Positions 23,571 through 31,996 of a stretch of DNA of 64,000 nucleotides are shown piece after piece; positions within the stretch are counted from its first letter, which is position 1, and each line of letters begins with the position of its first letter. The stretch comes from an uncultured Lachnospiraceae bacterium (lineage in GTDB: Bacteria; Bacillota; Clostridia; Lachnospirales; Lachnospiraceae): contig URXX01000002.1 in assembly GCA_900551895.1 (NCBI GenBank), positions 124,001 through 188,000 on the forward strand, in the 5' to 3' direction. A program made the translations under genes and the position numbers. The notes beneath the pieces are model-generated. The model searched no databases, was not told where the DNA came from, and was given only the letters and a program-made list of their open reading frames with translations.

Positions 23571-23939
23571 CTCTCTCTCGGTGAGCAAGGTTATTCCCCT
23601 ATTGAAATTCTCCGCTATTATTACGGGGATAATATATACATCAATACCGCTCAGGAAATCTCCGGTGTTCCGTCCTCATGGCCCGGCTACGATTTGGAAA
23701 ACGGTTCCTCAGGCGATAAAGTCCGTCAACTTCAGGAACAATTAAACGTGATTGCAGGGGCATATCCCGCCATTCCGAAAATAAATGCAGACGGTATTTA
23801 CGGTTCGGCTACAGCCGCTGCCGTAAAGAAATTCCAATCTATTTTCGGTTTGGGAGATACCGGAATTACGGATTATCCTACATGGTACAAAATTTCTCAA
23901 ATCTATGTTGGTGTTTCCCGTATCGCTGAACTGACATAA
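23556..23939 (+). pseudogene. SleC/SpoIID-like spore protein, 3' part (cut off by element)
   Basis: The continuation of the gene begun at 14559, in the same frame after removal of 15441-23555. It starts TQWGSLSLGEQGYSPIEIL, the end of the SpoIID domain (compare SQWGA...GYSYxEILKYYY in SpoIID), then a linker and a C-terminal peptidoglycan-binding domain (SSGDKVRQLQEQLNVI, DGIYGSATAAAVKKFQ). The final 127 residues end at a TAA at 23937. There is no start codon or ribosome site at its head, so it can only be expressed after excision. A terminator follows immediately, showing that this is the true gene end. Confidence 0.85.
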
Positions 23940-23945
23940 AAAAAC

Positions 23946-23979
23946 GCAGAGGTATGAACTTTTTATATCATATCTCTGC
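23946..23979. terminator. Bidirectional terminator
   Basis: GCAGAG pairs with CTCTGC, with inner TATGA/CATA pairing; AAAAA precedes and TTTTTTT follows. It serves both the spore gene and rseP. Confidence 0.85.
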
Positions 23980-23989
23980 ATTTTTTTCT

Positions 23990-25015
23990 CTAAAATAATC
24001 TCTGTATATCGTTAAATAAGACAAAAATCATCAGTCCGAAAAGAAGCATCAGCCCCGCAAAATGTACCATTCCTTCTTTTTCCGGCGGAACTCTTTTCCC
24101 CCGTATTGCCTCAACAAACAGGAACACAAGCCTTCCTCCGTCTAAAGCCGGCAAAGGAAGTAAATTCATTACCCCTAAGTTTGCCGAAAGTAAAATAGAT
24201 AAGTTGATTAATGAGAAAATCACGGAGGAAACACCGTAGGCTTTGTTCGCTTCATAAGTATCACCGACTACGTCAACGATTCCGACAGGACCTGATAACT
24301 GATCCATTCCGATTTTTCCCGTGAACAACATTTTTAAACTCTCCAATGTCGTTTCTATCCAATATTCTACTTCGTATAATCCATACTGCAACGCCGTAAA
24401 AGCATTTGCCTTTTTATACTTTGCCTGTGTAACGCCGATTAAATACTGTCCGTTTTCATTTTTCTTTGGAGTCAGTGTAGACTCATAAGTTTTCCCGTCA
24501 CGCTTGTATTCAAGAGTGACTTTTTCTCCTTGATGAAATTGATTATAAACAGAAATTTCCCTGAACAAATGAATATTTTCCCCATTCATTTCTGTTATCA
24601 CATCACCTTTTTGCAGTCCCGCTTCCTGCGCCGCCGAATTCGGAACAACGCTGCCTATTTCTGCTCTGTCATATCCTACCCAGCCGACAATAATTACGGA
24701 AAGAATAAAGGCTAAAATAAAGTTGAAAATAGGACCGGCTGCAATTACCGAAATTCTTGCCCAAACTGATTTATTATTGAAACTTTTCTCGTCTGTATTT
24801 TCAACATCGTCCTCTCCCATCATACATGCTCCGCCTATTGGAAGTAATTTAATGGAATATTTTGTTTCTTTTCCCTGCTTGCTGACAATCGTAGGACCCA
24901 TTCCTATACAAAACTCTTCCACATAAACGCCGTTTTTTCTGGCGAGAAGAAAATGCCCCAGTTCATGGAAAAATACAATAAAACTAAATAATAACAGTGC
25001 GAGAATAATTCCCAT
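23990..25015 (-). CDS. rseP: RIP metalloprotease RseP (site-2 protease)
   Basis: A membrane protease of 341 residues. HEXXH zinc site in VFFHELGHFLLA near the N-terminus, a PDZ domain (~105-185; VVPNSAAQEAGLQKGDVIT), and the second active-site motif LPLPALDGGRLV near the C-terminus; four membrane helices. It cuts membrane-spanning anti-sigma factors and leftover signal peptides. The ATG at 25015 is chosen because AGGTGG (within the dxr stop region) lies six bases upstream; a GTG at 25027 would overlap that ribosome site. It follows dxr by 5 bp, in the common Clostridia order frr-uppS-cdsA-dxr-rseP. Confidence 0.93.
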   Translation of the reverse strand: MGIILALLLFSFIVFFHELGHFLLARKNGVYVEEFCIGMGPTIVSKQGKETKYSIKLLPIGGACMMGEDDVENTDEKSFNNKSVWARISVIAAGPIFNFILAFILSVIIVGWVGYDRAEIGSVVPNSAAQEAGLQKGDVITEMNGENIHLFREISVYNQFHQGEKVTLEYKRDGKTYESTLTPKKNENGQYLIGVTQAKYKKANAFTALQYGLYEVEYWIETTLESLKMLFTGKIGMDQLSGPVGIVDVVGDTYEANKAYGVSSVIFSLINLSILLSANLGVMNLLPLPALDGGRLVFLFVEAIRGKRVPPEKEGMVHFAGLMLLFGLMIFVLFNDIQRLF

Positions 25016-25020
25016 CACAT

Positions 25021-26163
25021 TTACCACCTGCTTTCTATCTGTTTATATACTTCCTGTTCTGTCGCTAATATTTCCTCAACAGATGGATTTATAATATTTT
25101 TATGATTTTGCATACACTCTTCTATAATTTCCGGTATTTCTAAATAGCGTATTTCTCTATTTAAAAATTTACTGACTGCCAATTCGTTTGCCGCATTAAA
25201 GACTGTCGGAAGCGAACCTCCCGCTTTACCCGCTTCATAGGCAAGGCGAAGTCCGTAAAATGTTTTCATATCCGGCTCTTCAAATGTAATTTGCGACAGT
25301 TTTTTGAAATCCAATCTTTCTCCCGGAAGGTATCTTCTTTCCGGATAATATAACGCATACTGAATTGGAAGTTTCATATCCGGCGTTCCAAGTTCCGCAA
25401 TAATTGCTCCGTCCACATATTCCACCATAGAATGAATAATACTCTGCGGCTGCACGACAACTTCTATCTGTTCCATTTTTACATCAAAAAGCCATTTTGC
25501 TTCGATAACCTCTAGTCCCTTATTGACAAGAGTGGACGAATCAATTGTGATTTTTCTGCCCATTTCCCAGTTTGGATGTTTGAGGGCATCTTCCACCTGA
25601 ATATTTTCTAACTCTTCTCTTTTTCTGTTTCTAAACGGTCCGCCCGATGCAGTCAAGAGAATTTTGTGAATGGCTTTATGCTCATTCCCCTGAAGAGACT
25701 GGAAAATAGCACTATGTTCGCTGTCTACGGGAAGAATGGATACGCCGTGTTTTTTTGCTAATGGCATAATAATATGCCCTGCCGTCACAAGTGTTTCCTT
25801 ATTGGCAAGAGCGATATTTTTTCCTGCTTCAATTCCCGCTATTGTCGGACGTATTCCAATCATTCCCACGATTGCCGTCACTAAAATCTCTGTTTGCGGA
25901 AGAACCGCAATTTCAATCAATCCGTCCATCCCCGATACGATCTTTACATCTAAATCAGATATATTTGCACGGAGTTCTTTTGCTTTTTCTTCCGTCCATA
26001 CTGCTACAACCTTTGGAGAAAATTCACGAATTTGTTTTTCCAGCAGATGAATATTATTTCCTGCTGCCATTCCCACTACTTCAATATCTTTATTTTCTCT
26101 GACAACCTCTAATGTCTGTGTTCCTATCGAACCTGTAGAACCTAAAATTGCTATTTTTTTCAT
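25021..26163 (-). CDS. dxr: 1-deoxy-D-xylulose-5-phosphate reductoisomerase
   Basis: An enzyme of 380 residues, full length. The N-terminal Rossmann motif is LGSTGSIGTQTLEV, the metal-binding site is PVDSEHSAIFQ, and the substrate loop and conserved MGRKITIDSSTLVNKGLEVIEA follow. It converts DXP to methylerythritol phosphate with NADPH, the first committed step of MEP isoprenoid synthesis. This feeds undecaprenyl phosphate made by UppS, encoded three genes upstream. The ATG follows GAGGAAA. Confidence 0.96.
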   Translation of the reverse strand: MKKIAILGSTGSIGTQTLEVVRENKDIEVVGMAAGNNIHLLEKQIREFSPKVVAVWTEEKAKELRANISDLDVKIVSGMDGLIEIAVLPQTEILVTAIVGMIGIRPTIAGIEAGKNIALANKETLVTAGHIIMPLAKKHGVSILPVDSEHSAIFQSLQGNEHKAIHKILLTASGGPFRNRKREELENIQVEDALKHPNWEMGRKITIDSSTLVNKGLEVIEAKWLFDVKMEQIEVVVQPQSIIHSMVEYVDGAIIAELGTPDMKLPIQYALYYPERRYLPGERLDFKKLSQITFEEPDMKTFYGLRLAYEAGKAGGSLPTVFNAANELAVSKFLNREIRYLEIPEIIEECMQNHKNIINPSVEEILATEQEVYKQIESRW

Positions 26164-26176
26164 CTTGTTTCCTCAT

Positions 26177-26980
26177 TTATTTCATGAACATAACCGATAA
26201 GTAATAAATAATTGGCGCAGTGAAAATCACACTGTCAAATCTATCCAAAATGCCGCCATGCCCTGGAATAAGTTTTCCGTAGTCCTTAATATCATGGTTT
26301 CTTTTGATTGCGGAAGCCGCCAAATCTCCTACTTGCGAAATCATAGAACCTACTCCACAAATAATAGCATAGTAAAGAACATTTGCATCTGCCCCTGCTG
26401 CAAATCTATTAATCGCCAACGCATATATCGCTCCGAGCAATGCTGCACCTAAAATACCGCCTATACCGCCTTCCACCGATTTCTTCGGACTTAACTTCGG
26501 CGCCATTTTATGTTTACCAATCAACATTCCGACGCAGTATGCACAAGTGTCACTTCCCCATGAACAGAGGAAAATTAACCATACGAGAAAAGCCCCCTGC
26601 GGAAGCATTCTTGTCTGATATACATACGAAAGCATCATAGCAACATAAAACAGTCCGAAAAATACAAACATAACCTGTTGCGCCACATATTTCGGAAAAG
26701 AAAATACATAAACTGCCATTAACAGAACAAGAAAACCGATAATAAGCGGAATAAGCTGCTCTCCGCTTCCAAATCTTATGCAGGCATAGTAAAGTATTCC
26801 CGCCAAATATCCTGTGAATCCAAGCAGCTTTTTATGTACATCCACCACTTTATATAACTCACTCATACCAATTAAACTGATAACAAGCAGAACACCAAAC
26901 AGTACGTCCTGTCCGGTTATCACTGTAATCAAAGCAATAATTACAAGAACGCTCCCACTTAACAGTCTTGTTTTAAACAT
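26177..26980 (-). CDS. cdsA: Phosphatidate cytidylyltransferase
   Basis: An integral membrane enzyme of 267 residues with about eight helices. The family signature is in the C-terminal third: KLSPKKSVEGGIGG and KDYGKLIPGHGGILDRFDS. It makes CDP-diacylglycerol from phosphatidic acid and CTP, the precursor for the phosphatidylserine synthase encoded at 31366-31986. The start codon overlaps the uppS stop by one base (TAATG). Confidence 0.95.
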   Translation of the reverse strand: MFKTRLLSGSVLVIIALITVITGQDVLFGVLLVISLIGMSELYKVVDVHKKLLGFTGYLAGILYYACIRFGSGEQLIPLIIGFLVLLMAVYVFSFPKYVAQQVMFVFFGLFYVAMMLSYVYQTRMLPQGAFLVWLIFLCSWGSDTCAYCVGMLIGKHKMAPKLSPKKSVEGGIGGILGAALLGAIYALAINRFAAGADANVLYYAIICGVGSMISQVGDLAASAIKRNHDIKDYGKLIPGHGGILDRFDSVIFTAPIIYYLSVMFMK

Positions 26981-27690
26981 TATTCTTCCTCCTTTGTTCC
27001 ACCGAAACGTCTATCTCTACTATTATAATGCAAAATTGCCTTTTCTAATTCCTGTTTTGTAAAATCAGGCCATAAAACATCCGTAAAATAAAACTCCGTA
27101 TATGCCAGCTGCCATAACAAATAATTAGACAAACGTAATTCCCCGCTTGTGCGGATAAGCAAATCCGGATCAGGGATATCATGCGTATCTAAATATTTTT
27201 CAAACACTTTCTCCGAAATATCTGCCACTTCTAATTTCCCGTCTTTGCAGTCTTCCGCCATTTTTTTCATAGCACGAACCATTTCATCTCTGCTCCCATA
27301 ATTTAAAGCAATTTGGAAGTTTAAACCGTCATTATCAACCGTCGCTTTTTCCAACTCATCGATGCGTGTGCGGATATCTTCGTCTAATTTTGTTTTATCT
27401 CCTAAGACACGAACTTTCATACGGTTTTTCGCCGCCGTTTTCAAACAAGTTTTCATGTAGTTGCGCAATAATTTCATCAACGCATCTACTTCCCCTTTCG
27501 GTCTGTTCCAGTTTTCCGTAGAAAATGCGTATACCGTCAAATATTTAACGCCCATTTTATATGCTTCCTCGCATATTCTCTCTACATTTTTACTTCCCTG
27601 TGCATGACCGTAATTTCTCGGCATTCCTTTCGCTTTCGCCCAACGTCCATTTCCATCTAAAATGATTGCAATGTGTTGCGGTACATTCAT
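26980..27690 (-). CDS. uppS: Isoprenyl transferase (undecaprenyl diphosphate synthase)
   Basis: An enzyme of 236 residues. The ATG at 27690 follows GGAGGAAAG and gives the normal N-terminus MNVPQHIAIILDGNGRWAKA with the catalytic Asp in ILDGNGRWA. Also seen are YAFSTENWNRP, LNYGSRDE and the C-terminal RTSGELRLSNYLLWQLAYTE. It condenses isopentenyl units into the C55 carrier for peptidoglycan. An upstream in-frame ATG at 27765 would translate the hairpin between frr and uppS and is rejected. Confidence 0.95.
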   Translation of the reverse strand: MNVPQHIAIILDGNGRWAKAKGMPRNYGHAQGSKNVERICEEAYKMGVKYLTVYAFSTENWNRPKGEVDALMKLLRNYMKTCLKTAAKNRMKVRVLGDKTKLDEDIRTRIDELEKATVDNDGLNFQIALNYGSRDEMVRAMKKMAEDCKDGKLEVADISEKVFEKYLDTHDIPDPDLLIRTSGELRLSNYLLWQLAYTEFYFTDVLWPDFTKQELEKAILHYNSRDRRFGGTKEEE

Positions 27691-27720
27691 ACTCTTTCCT
27701 CCATTAGTTTCTTTCATACA

Positions 27721-27747
27721 AAGAGGGGCACAATATGCACCCCTCTT
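27721..27747. other. Strong hairpin between frr and uppS
   Basis: AAGAGGGG (27721-27728) pairs perfectly with CCCCTCTT (27740-27747) around 11 bases. The T-rich tail is on the plus strand, while the gene direction is minus. It is therefore more likely an mRNA processing or attenuation element, or a terminator for antisense transcription. Confidence 0.55.
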
Positions 27748-27775
27748 CTTTTCTCTGAAAAGCAAATTGTTACTT

Positions 27776-28327
27776 TTATACGGTCATTACTTCTTTTGAT
27801 TTTTCATCAACCGCTTTATCAATATCTTTGATATGCTTATCTGTCAATTTCTGCAATTCATCTTCTAAATCTTTAATTTCATCTTCTGAAACTTCCGTTC
27901 CTTTTAATTTCTTAAATGCGTCATTGCCGTCACGACGAATGTTACGGATAGCAACTTTAGCCTGCTCTCCTTTTTTCTTTACATCTTTTGCAAGTTCTTT
28001 TCTTCGTTCCTCTGTAAGTTCAGGGAAAACAAGACGGATTGTGCTGCCGTCATTTGTCGGATTAATTCCAATATCAGATGTAAGAATTGCTTTTTCAATC
28101 TCCTTTACCATAGATTTTTCCCATGGCTGAATTTGAATCATACGTGCTTCCGGCACAGAAATATTGGCTGCCTGCTGGATTGGTGTAGGCACTCCGTAAT
28201 AGTCAACTGTTAATTTGTCAAGAACATGCGGATTAGCACGTCCTGCACGGATTGTAGCCAATTCATTTACTAAACTGTTGTAAGATTTTGTCATCTTCTC
28301 GTCAAATACTTTTACTCTCTCATTCAT
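27776..28327 (-). CDS. frr: Ribosome recycling factor
   Basis: Full length at 183 residues, with conserved LATIRAGRANPHVLDKLTVD, GVPTPIQQAANISVPEARM and the C-terminal helix DKHIKDIDKAVDEKSKEVM. With EF-G it splits post-termination ribosomes. It follows pyrH by 34 bp in the usual pyrH-frr-uppS order. Confidence 0.97.
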   Translation of the reverse strand: MNERVKVFDEKMTKSYNSLVNELATIRAGRANPHVLDKLTVDYYGVPTPIQQAANISVPEARMIQIQPWEKSMVKEIEKAILTSDIGINPTNDGSTIRLVFPELTEERRKELAKDVKKKGEQAKVAIRNIRRDGNDAFKKLKGTEVSEDEIKDLEDELQKLTDKHIKDIDKAVDEKSKEVMTV

Positions 28328-28361
28328 ATAATCTGTCCTCTGCTTTCTTCTTAATTCTTTA

Positions 28362-29057
28362 TTATACAGTCACTTTTGTTCCTTTAAATGTGCCTGTCAT
28401 CGTTTCAACAATACTGTTTTCTTCGTTCAAGCCAAATACAAGCATTGGCATTTTATTTTCCATACAAAGTATAGACGCAGTTAAATCTACTGCCGCCAAA
28501 CGTTTGTCAATTGTTTCCTGAATGGAAATTTCATCATACTTCTTAGCGTCCGGATTTAATTTCGGGTCACTGTCATAGATACCGTCAATCGCCTTTGCAA
28601 GAAGCATTGCATCCGCTTCAATCTCAATAGCACGAAGAACCGCACCTGTATCTGTCGAGAAATACGGATGTCCTGTTCCTCCTGCAAAAAATACAACTTT
28701 TCCGCTGTTTAACGCTTCCACTGCGGCATCTTTAGAAAATAAACTTGTGAACGCTCCGCATACGAAAGGTGTAAATACTTCTGTCTGCATTCCAACATGT
28801 CTGAAAATATCTGACACATAAATACAGTTCATCACAGTTGCAAGCATACCAATCTGATCCGCTTTTGTTCTGTCGATTGTCTCGCTTGTTCTTCCTCTCC
28901 AAAAGTTTCCTCCGCCTGTAACGATTGCTACCTGCACTCCTGAGTCAACTAACTGTTTTACCTGATTGGCAACGCCGATACAAGTTGCTTCATCAAATCC
29001 TGTTTTTTTATCTCCTGCCAGCGCCTCACCGCTTAGCTTTAACAACACTCTTTTCAT
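28362..29057 (-). CDS. pyrH: UMP kinase
   Basis: 231 residues, hexameric bacterial UMP kinase of the amino-acid kinase fold. Visible are VLLKLSGEALAG, VTGGGNFWRGR, the nucleotide-site FFAGGTGHPYFSTDTGAVLR and DGIYDSDPKLN. It makes UDP from UMP and ATP. It opens the pyrH-frr-uppS-cdsA-dxr-rseP gene run. The ATG follows AGGAG. Confidence 0.97.
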   Translation of the reverse strand: MKRVLLKLSGEALAGDKKTGFDEATCIGVANQVKQLVDSGVQVAIVTGGGNFWRGRTSETIDRTKADQIGMLATVMNCIYVSDIFRHVGMQTEVFTPFVCGAFTSLFSKDAAVEALNSGKVVFFAGGTGHPYFSTDTGAVLRAIEIEADAMLLAKAIDGIYDSDPKLNPDAKKYDEISIQETIDKRLAAVDLTASILCMENKMPMLVFGLNEENSIVETMTGTFKGTKVTV

Positions 29058-29142
29058 CTGTTTCTCCTCGTCTTTATTTTTCTTTCAATATGCTCATTAT
29101 AACATAAGGCTTTTCCTTTTCACAAGTCCAAAAATGAAACAA

Positions 29143-29170
29143 AGGTGCCACTCATTTCTGAATGACACCT
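29143..29170 (-). terminator. Terminator after the aminopeptidase gene
   Basis: On the minus strand AGGTG..CATTC pairs with GAGTG..CACCT, followed by TTTGTTTC and ATTTTT. Confidence 0.75.
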
Positions 29171-29175
29171 GCTCT

Positions 29176-30492
29176 TTACACTTTTTCAATATGATATTTT
29201 CCATTTCCGTCAGAAATCACTGCCGATTTATAAAATTCTTTTGCCACTTCAATTAAATAGTATGTGTCTTTTACTCCGCAAGTTTCGTATGGAGAGTGCA
29301 TTGCCAGTTGGGCAACACCGATATCCACCGTATTTACCGCCACCTGTGTATTGGAGATATTTCCGAGCGTAGAACCTCCCAGCATATCCGAGCGATTTAC
29401 AAAATTCTGATATGGCACTTTTGCTCTGTCACAAATTGTTTTGAACATGGCAGCGGAAACCGCATCTGTTGTATACTTTTGATTTGCACTGTATTTAATC
29501 ACAATTCCGCCGTTTAGATATGGGCGATTTGTCAAATCTGTTTTATCACTGTAGTTCGGATGTACACCGTGTGCGTTATCTGCCGAAATCATAAAACTGT
29601 TTGCAAGCGCTCTTAAATACTCATCTTCTGTTCTGTTTAATCCTCGATTGATACGTCCCAACGTATCTTTCAAGAATGTAGATGCTGCCCCCTGCTTTGT
29701 GCCGCTTCCGACTTCTTCATTATCCAAAACGCAATGAACACTCACTGCCTTTTTATTTTCTGCCTGTAAAAACCCTTTTAAAGATGCGAAAGCACACTGC
29801 GTATCATCTAATTTTGGCGAAGAAACAAACTCTTCGTTCCCTCCCCAAATACTTCCTGCCATACGGTTATATAAATATAAATCGCTTCCTAAAATGTTTT
29901 CTTTTTCCACTCCCGCACTTTCTGCTACAACGGACATAAAGTTTCCCTTTTCTGCCGTATTGCTGTAAAGCGGAAGCATATCTGTCTGTGCATTATATTT
30001 ATATCCGTCATTTACTTCCCTGTTCATATGAATGGCAAGATTTGGAATCATCACCAAATCTCTGTCTACATTTACAAGTTTTGTTTCGATTGCATCTCCC
30101 ACCTTTACAAGAAGTCTTCCTGCCACAGACAGCGGGCGGTCGAACCACGGAGCACAGAGCATTCCGCCGTATTTTTCCACATTCAGTTTTGTATACTGAT
30201 TTTCTACGCAGATTTCCGGATTTTCTTTTACCTTAAAAGTAGGAAAGTCACTGTGACTTGCCATTATCTGAAAACCTGTAAAGTTTTCTTTTGGAATTTG
30301 AAAAGCAATTAATGAAGACTCATTGCGGGATACATAATATTTTCCGCCCCGTTCCAACTGCCACTCCTGTGATTCGTATAATTCCTGAAAACCATTTTCT
30401 TTTAATTCTTCTTTCATATTTTGAATTAAATGAAAACAACTGTAACTTTTCTCAATAAATGTCAATAACTCTTTCGCTGTCTTTTTATACAT
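29176..30492 (-). CDS. M18 family aminopeptidase
   Basis: A zinc aminopeptidase of 438 residues. Metal and catalytic signatures include ASHSDFPTFKVK (first His), LDDTQCAFASL, CVLDNEEVGSGTKQG (Glu-Glu) and the C-terminal LAMHSPYETCG (His). The family removes N-terminal acidic or neutral residues from peptides in the cytoplasm. The ATG at 30492 follows AGGAGA and overlaps psd by 8 bp, so it is coupled to the phospholipid genes although functionally unrelated. Confidence 0.93.
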   Translation of the reverse strand: MYKKTAKELLTFIEKSYSCFHLIQNMKEELKENGFQELYESQEWQLERGGKYYVSRNESSLIAFQIPKENFTGFQIMASHSDFPTFKVKENPEICVENQYTKLNVEKYGGMLCAPWFDRPLSVAGRLLVKVGDAIETKLVNVDRDLVMIPNLAIHMNREVNDGYKYNAQTDMLPLYSNTAEKGNFMSVVAESAGVEKENILGSDLYLYNRMAGSIWGGNEEFVSSPKLDDTQCAFASLKGFLQAENKKAVSVHCVLDNEEVGSGTKQGAASTFLKDTLGRINRGLNRTEDEYLRALANSFMISADNAHGVHPNYSDKTDLTNRPYLNGGIVIKYSANQKYTTDAVSAAMFKTICDRAKVPYQNFVNRSDMLGGSTLGNISNTQVAVNTVDIGVAQLAMHSPYETCGVKDTYYLIEVAKEFYKSAVISDGNGKYHIEKV

Positions 30493-31354
30493 TTTTTCGT
30501 TCTCCTATCTTCTCTCCCATTTTCACTAAAGTTTCATATGCGCACTCCGTATTTTTCAAAATATCTTTGTCCACGCACACTTTATCTTTCTGTGTCAATA
30601 ATATAATTGTAGAGCCTCCAAAGGCAAAATTCCCTTTTTCCTCTCCTCGTTTTACTTTTCTTTCCTCATGGCGGTTTTCAATTTTACCCACCAGCAATGC
30701 TCCGACTTCCATCATTAAAACTGTACCGAATTTTTCTGTCTTTAACAAAGAATATTCTCTTGCATTTTCCTTATAAATCGGATACACATCATTTGCCACC
30801 GGATTTACTGTATGAAACACACCCTTTATCCGTATATTTTTTGATTTTCTGCCATCAGCCACATAACAATAACGGTGATAATCTTCTACGGACAGGCGGA
30901 AAATCCACGCATATCCGCCCTCATACCGATCTGCCAGTTTTTTATTTTTCAAAAGTTCTTCCACTGTATATGCCGTATGCTTAATGGAAAAACGGCTTCC
31001 GGTTTTTATCGGATAAACAGTAAGTTTTGCATCACACGGACTGATAAACACATCTTCAGCCATGTTTATTTCTCTTGCATCTTCCTTAAACTTCCTTTTA
31101 AAAAACGCATTATACGAGTCAAACTCTTTTTTCTCGCACAAAGACAAATCAATATGATTCATCTTTACAAAAGGAGTAATGAACAACCTCGACAAAGAAC
31201 TGTCCAAAATTTTCCCGCCAAGTTCCGATACAAAAGGAACTGTCAGGCATTTTACAACTGCTCTTCCGACTGTGCTTCCGTATAAACTTTTCAGCAGTTT
31301 ATCCTGAAAACCGTTCTCTCCTTTTAAATTTCCTTCTCTGTCTTTATATCTCAT
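30485..31354 (-). CDS. psd: Phosphatidylserine decarboxylase
   Basis: 289 residues from the ATG at 31354 (GGAG upstream); a GTG at 31366 is a poorer choice because it overlaps the pssA stop. The self-cleavage site is the FGGSTIILL segment near residue 260; the Gly-Ser bond breaks and Ser becomes the pyruvoyl cofactor. Also visible are FISPCDAKLTVYPI and the DYHRYCYVADG His motif. It converts phosphatidylserine to phosphatidylethanolamine at the membrane. It lies directly after pssA, giving a complete PS to PE route. Confidence 0.93.
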   Translation of the reverse strand: MRYKDREGNLKGENGFQDKLLKSLYGSTVGRAVVKCLTVPFVSELGGKILDSSLSRLFITPFVKMNHIDLSLCEKKEFDSYNAFFKRKFKEDAREINMAEDVFISPCDAKLTVYPIKTGSRFSIKHTAYTVEELLKNKKLADRYEGGYAWIFRLSVEDYHRYCYVADGRKSKNIRIKGVFHTVNPVANDVYPIYKENAREYSLLKTEKFGTVLMMEVGALLVGKIENRHEERKVKRGEEKGNFAFGGSTIILLTQKDKVCVDKDILKNTECAYETLVKMGEKIGERKNV

Positions 31355-31365
31355 CTGTTTCTCCA

Positions 31366-31986
31366 CTAAATGATATGTGTAAGTTTCAATACCGCCAATG
31401 CCACAACTGCAACGATAACAGCCAAAACTTTATTTCCCGGTTTTTTCAATTGGAAACGTAAAATAAGCAAAAAGCCTACTACAAGCATGGCTATATGTAA
31501 TATAAGCACAAAATATCCCGCCATGCAAGGTTTCAGCAGATAAAGAATAGGCAAAATAATTGCCATTGTCGTAATCGGCAGCCCTTCATAATATTTTCTC
31601 GCTTCGGATGTTTCCTGCTGTCTTTTTTCTTCCATAACATTAAAGTAACCCAAACGAATCACAGATGCCGTTCCATAAAATGCTAAGATGATAATTCCAA
31701 AGACATCTTTTAACCCAAGACAGTAACATAATATAACCGGAAATGCTCCAAAACATACCACATCGCAAAGAGAGTCAATCTGTATGCCAAATTTTTTCTC
31801 GTCATCTGTTCTGTTTTTCATTGCTCTGGCAATCTTTCCGTCAAACATATCGCATAACCCCGAAAATGCGAGACAAAAAATTGCTAATTTATAAGCCCCA
31901 TTTACCGTAAACATCATTCCTATCAAAGATGATATTAGCCCGATATATGTTAAAATTACTGAATAGTTATAAAATCCTATCATCAT
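31366..31986 (-). CDS. pssA: CDP-diacylglycerol-serine O-phosphatidyltransferase
   Basis: 206 residues, about six membrane helices. The CDP-alcohol phosphotransferase motif is CDMFDGKIARAMKN followed by FGIQIDSLCD, which together hold the metal-binding Asp residues. It makes phosphatidylserine from CDP-DAG and serine. Gene order flippase-pssA-psd on one strand supports a membrane lipid operon. Confidence 0.93.
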   Translation of the reverse strand: MMIGFYNYSVILTYIGLISSLIGMMFTVNGAYKLAIFCLAFSGLCDMFDGKIARAMKNRTDDEKKFGIQIDSLCDVVCFGAFPVILCYCLGLKDVFGIIILAFYGTASVIRLGYFNVMEEKRQQETSEARKYYEGLPITTMAIILPILYLLKPCMAGYFVLILHIAMLVVGFLLILRFQLKKPGNKVLAVIVAVVALAVLKLTHII

Positions 31987-31996
31987 TCTTCCCTCT

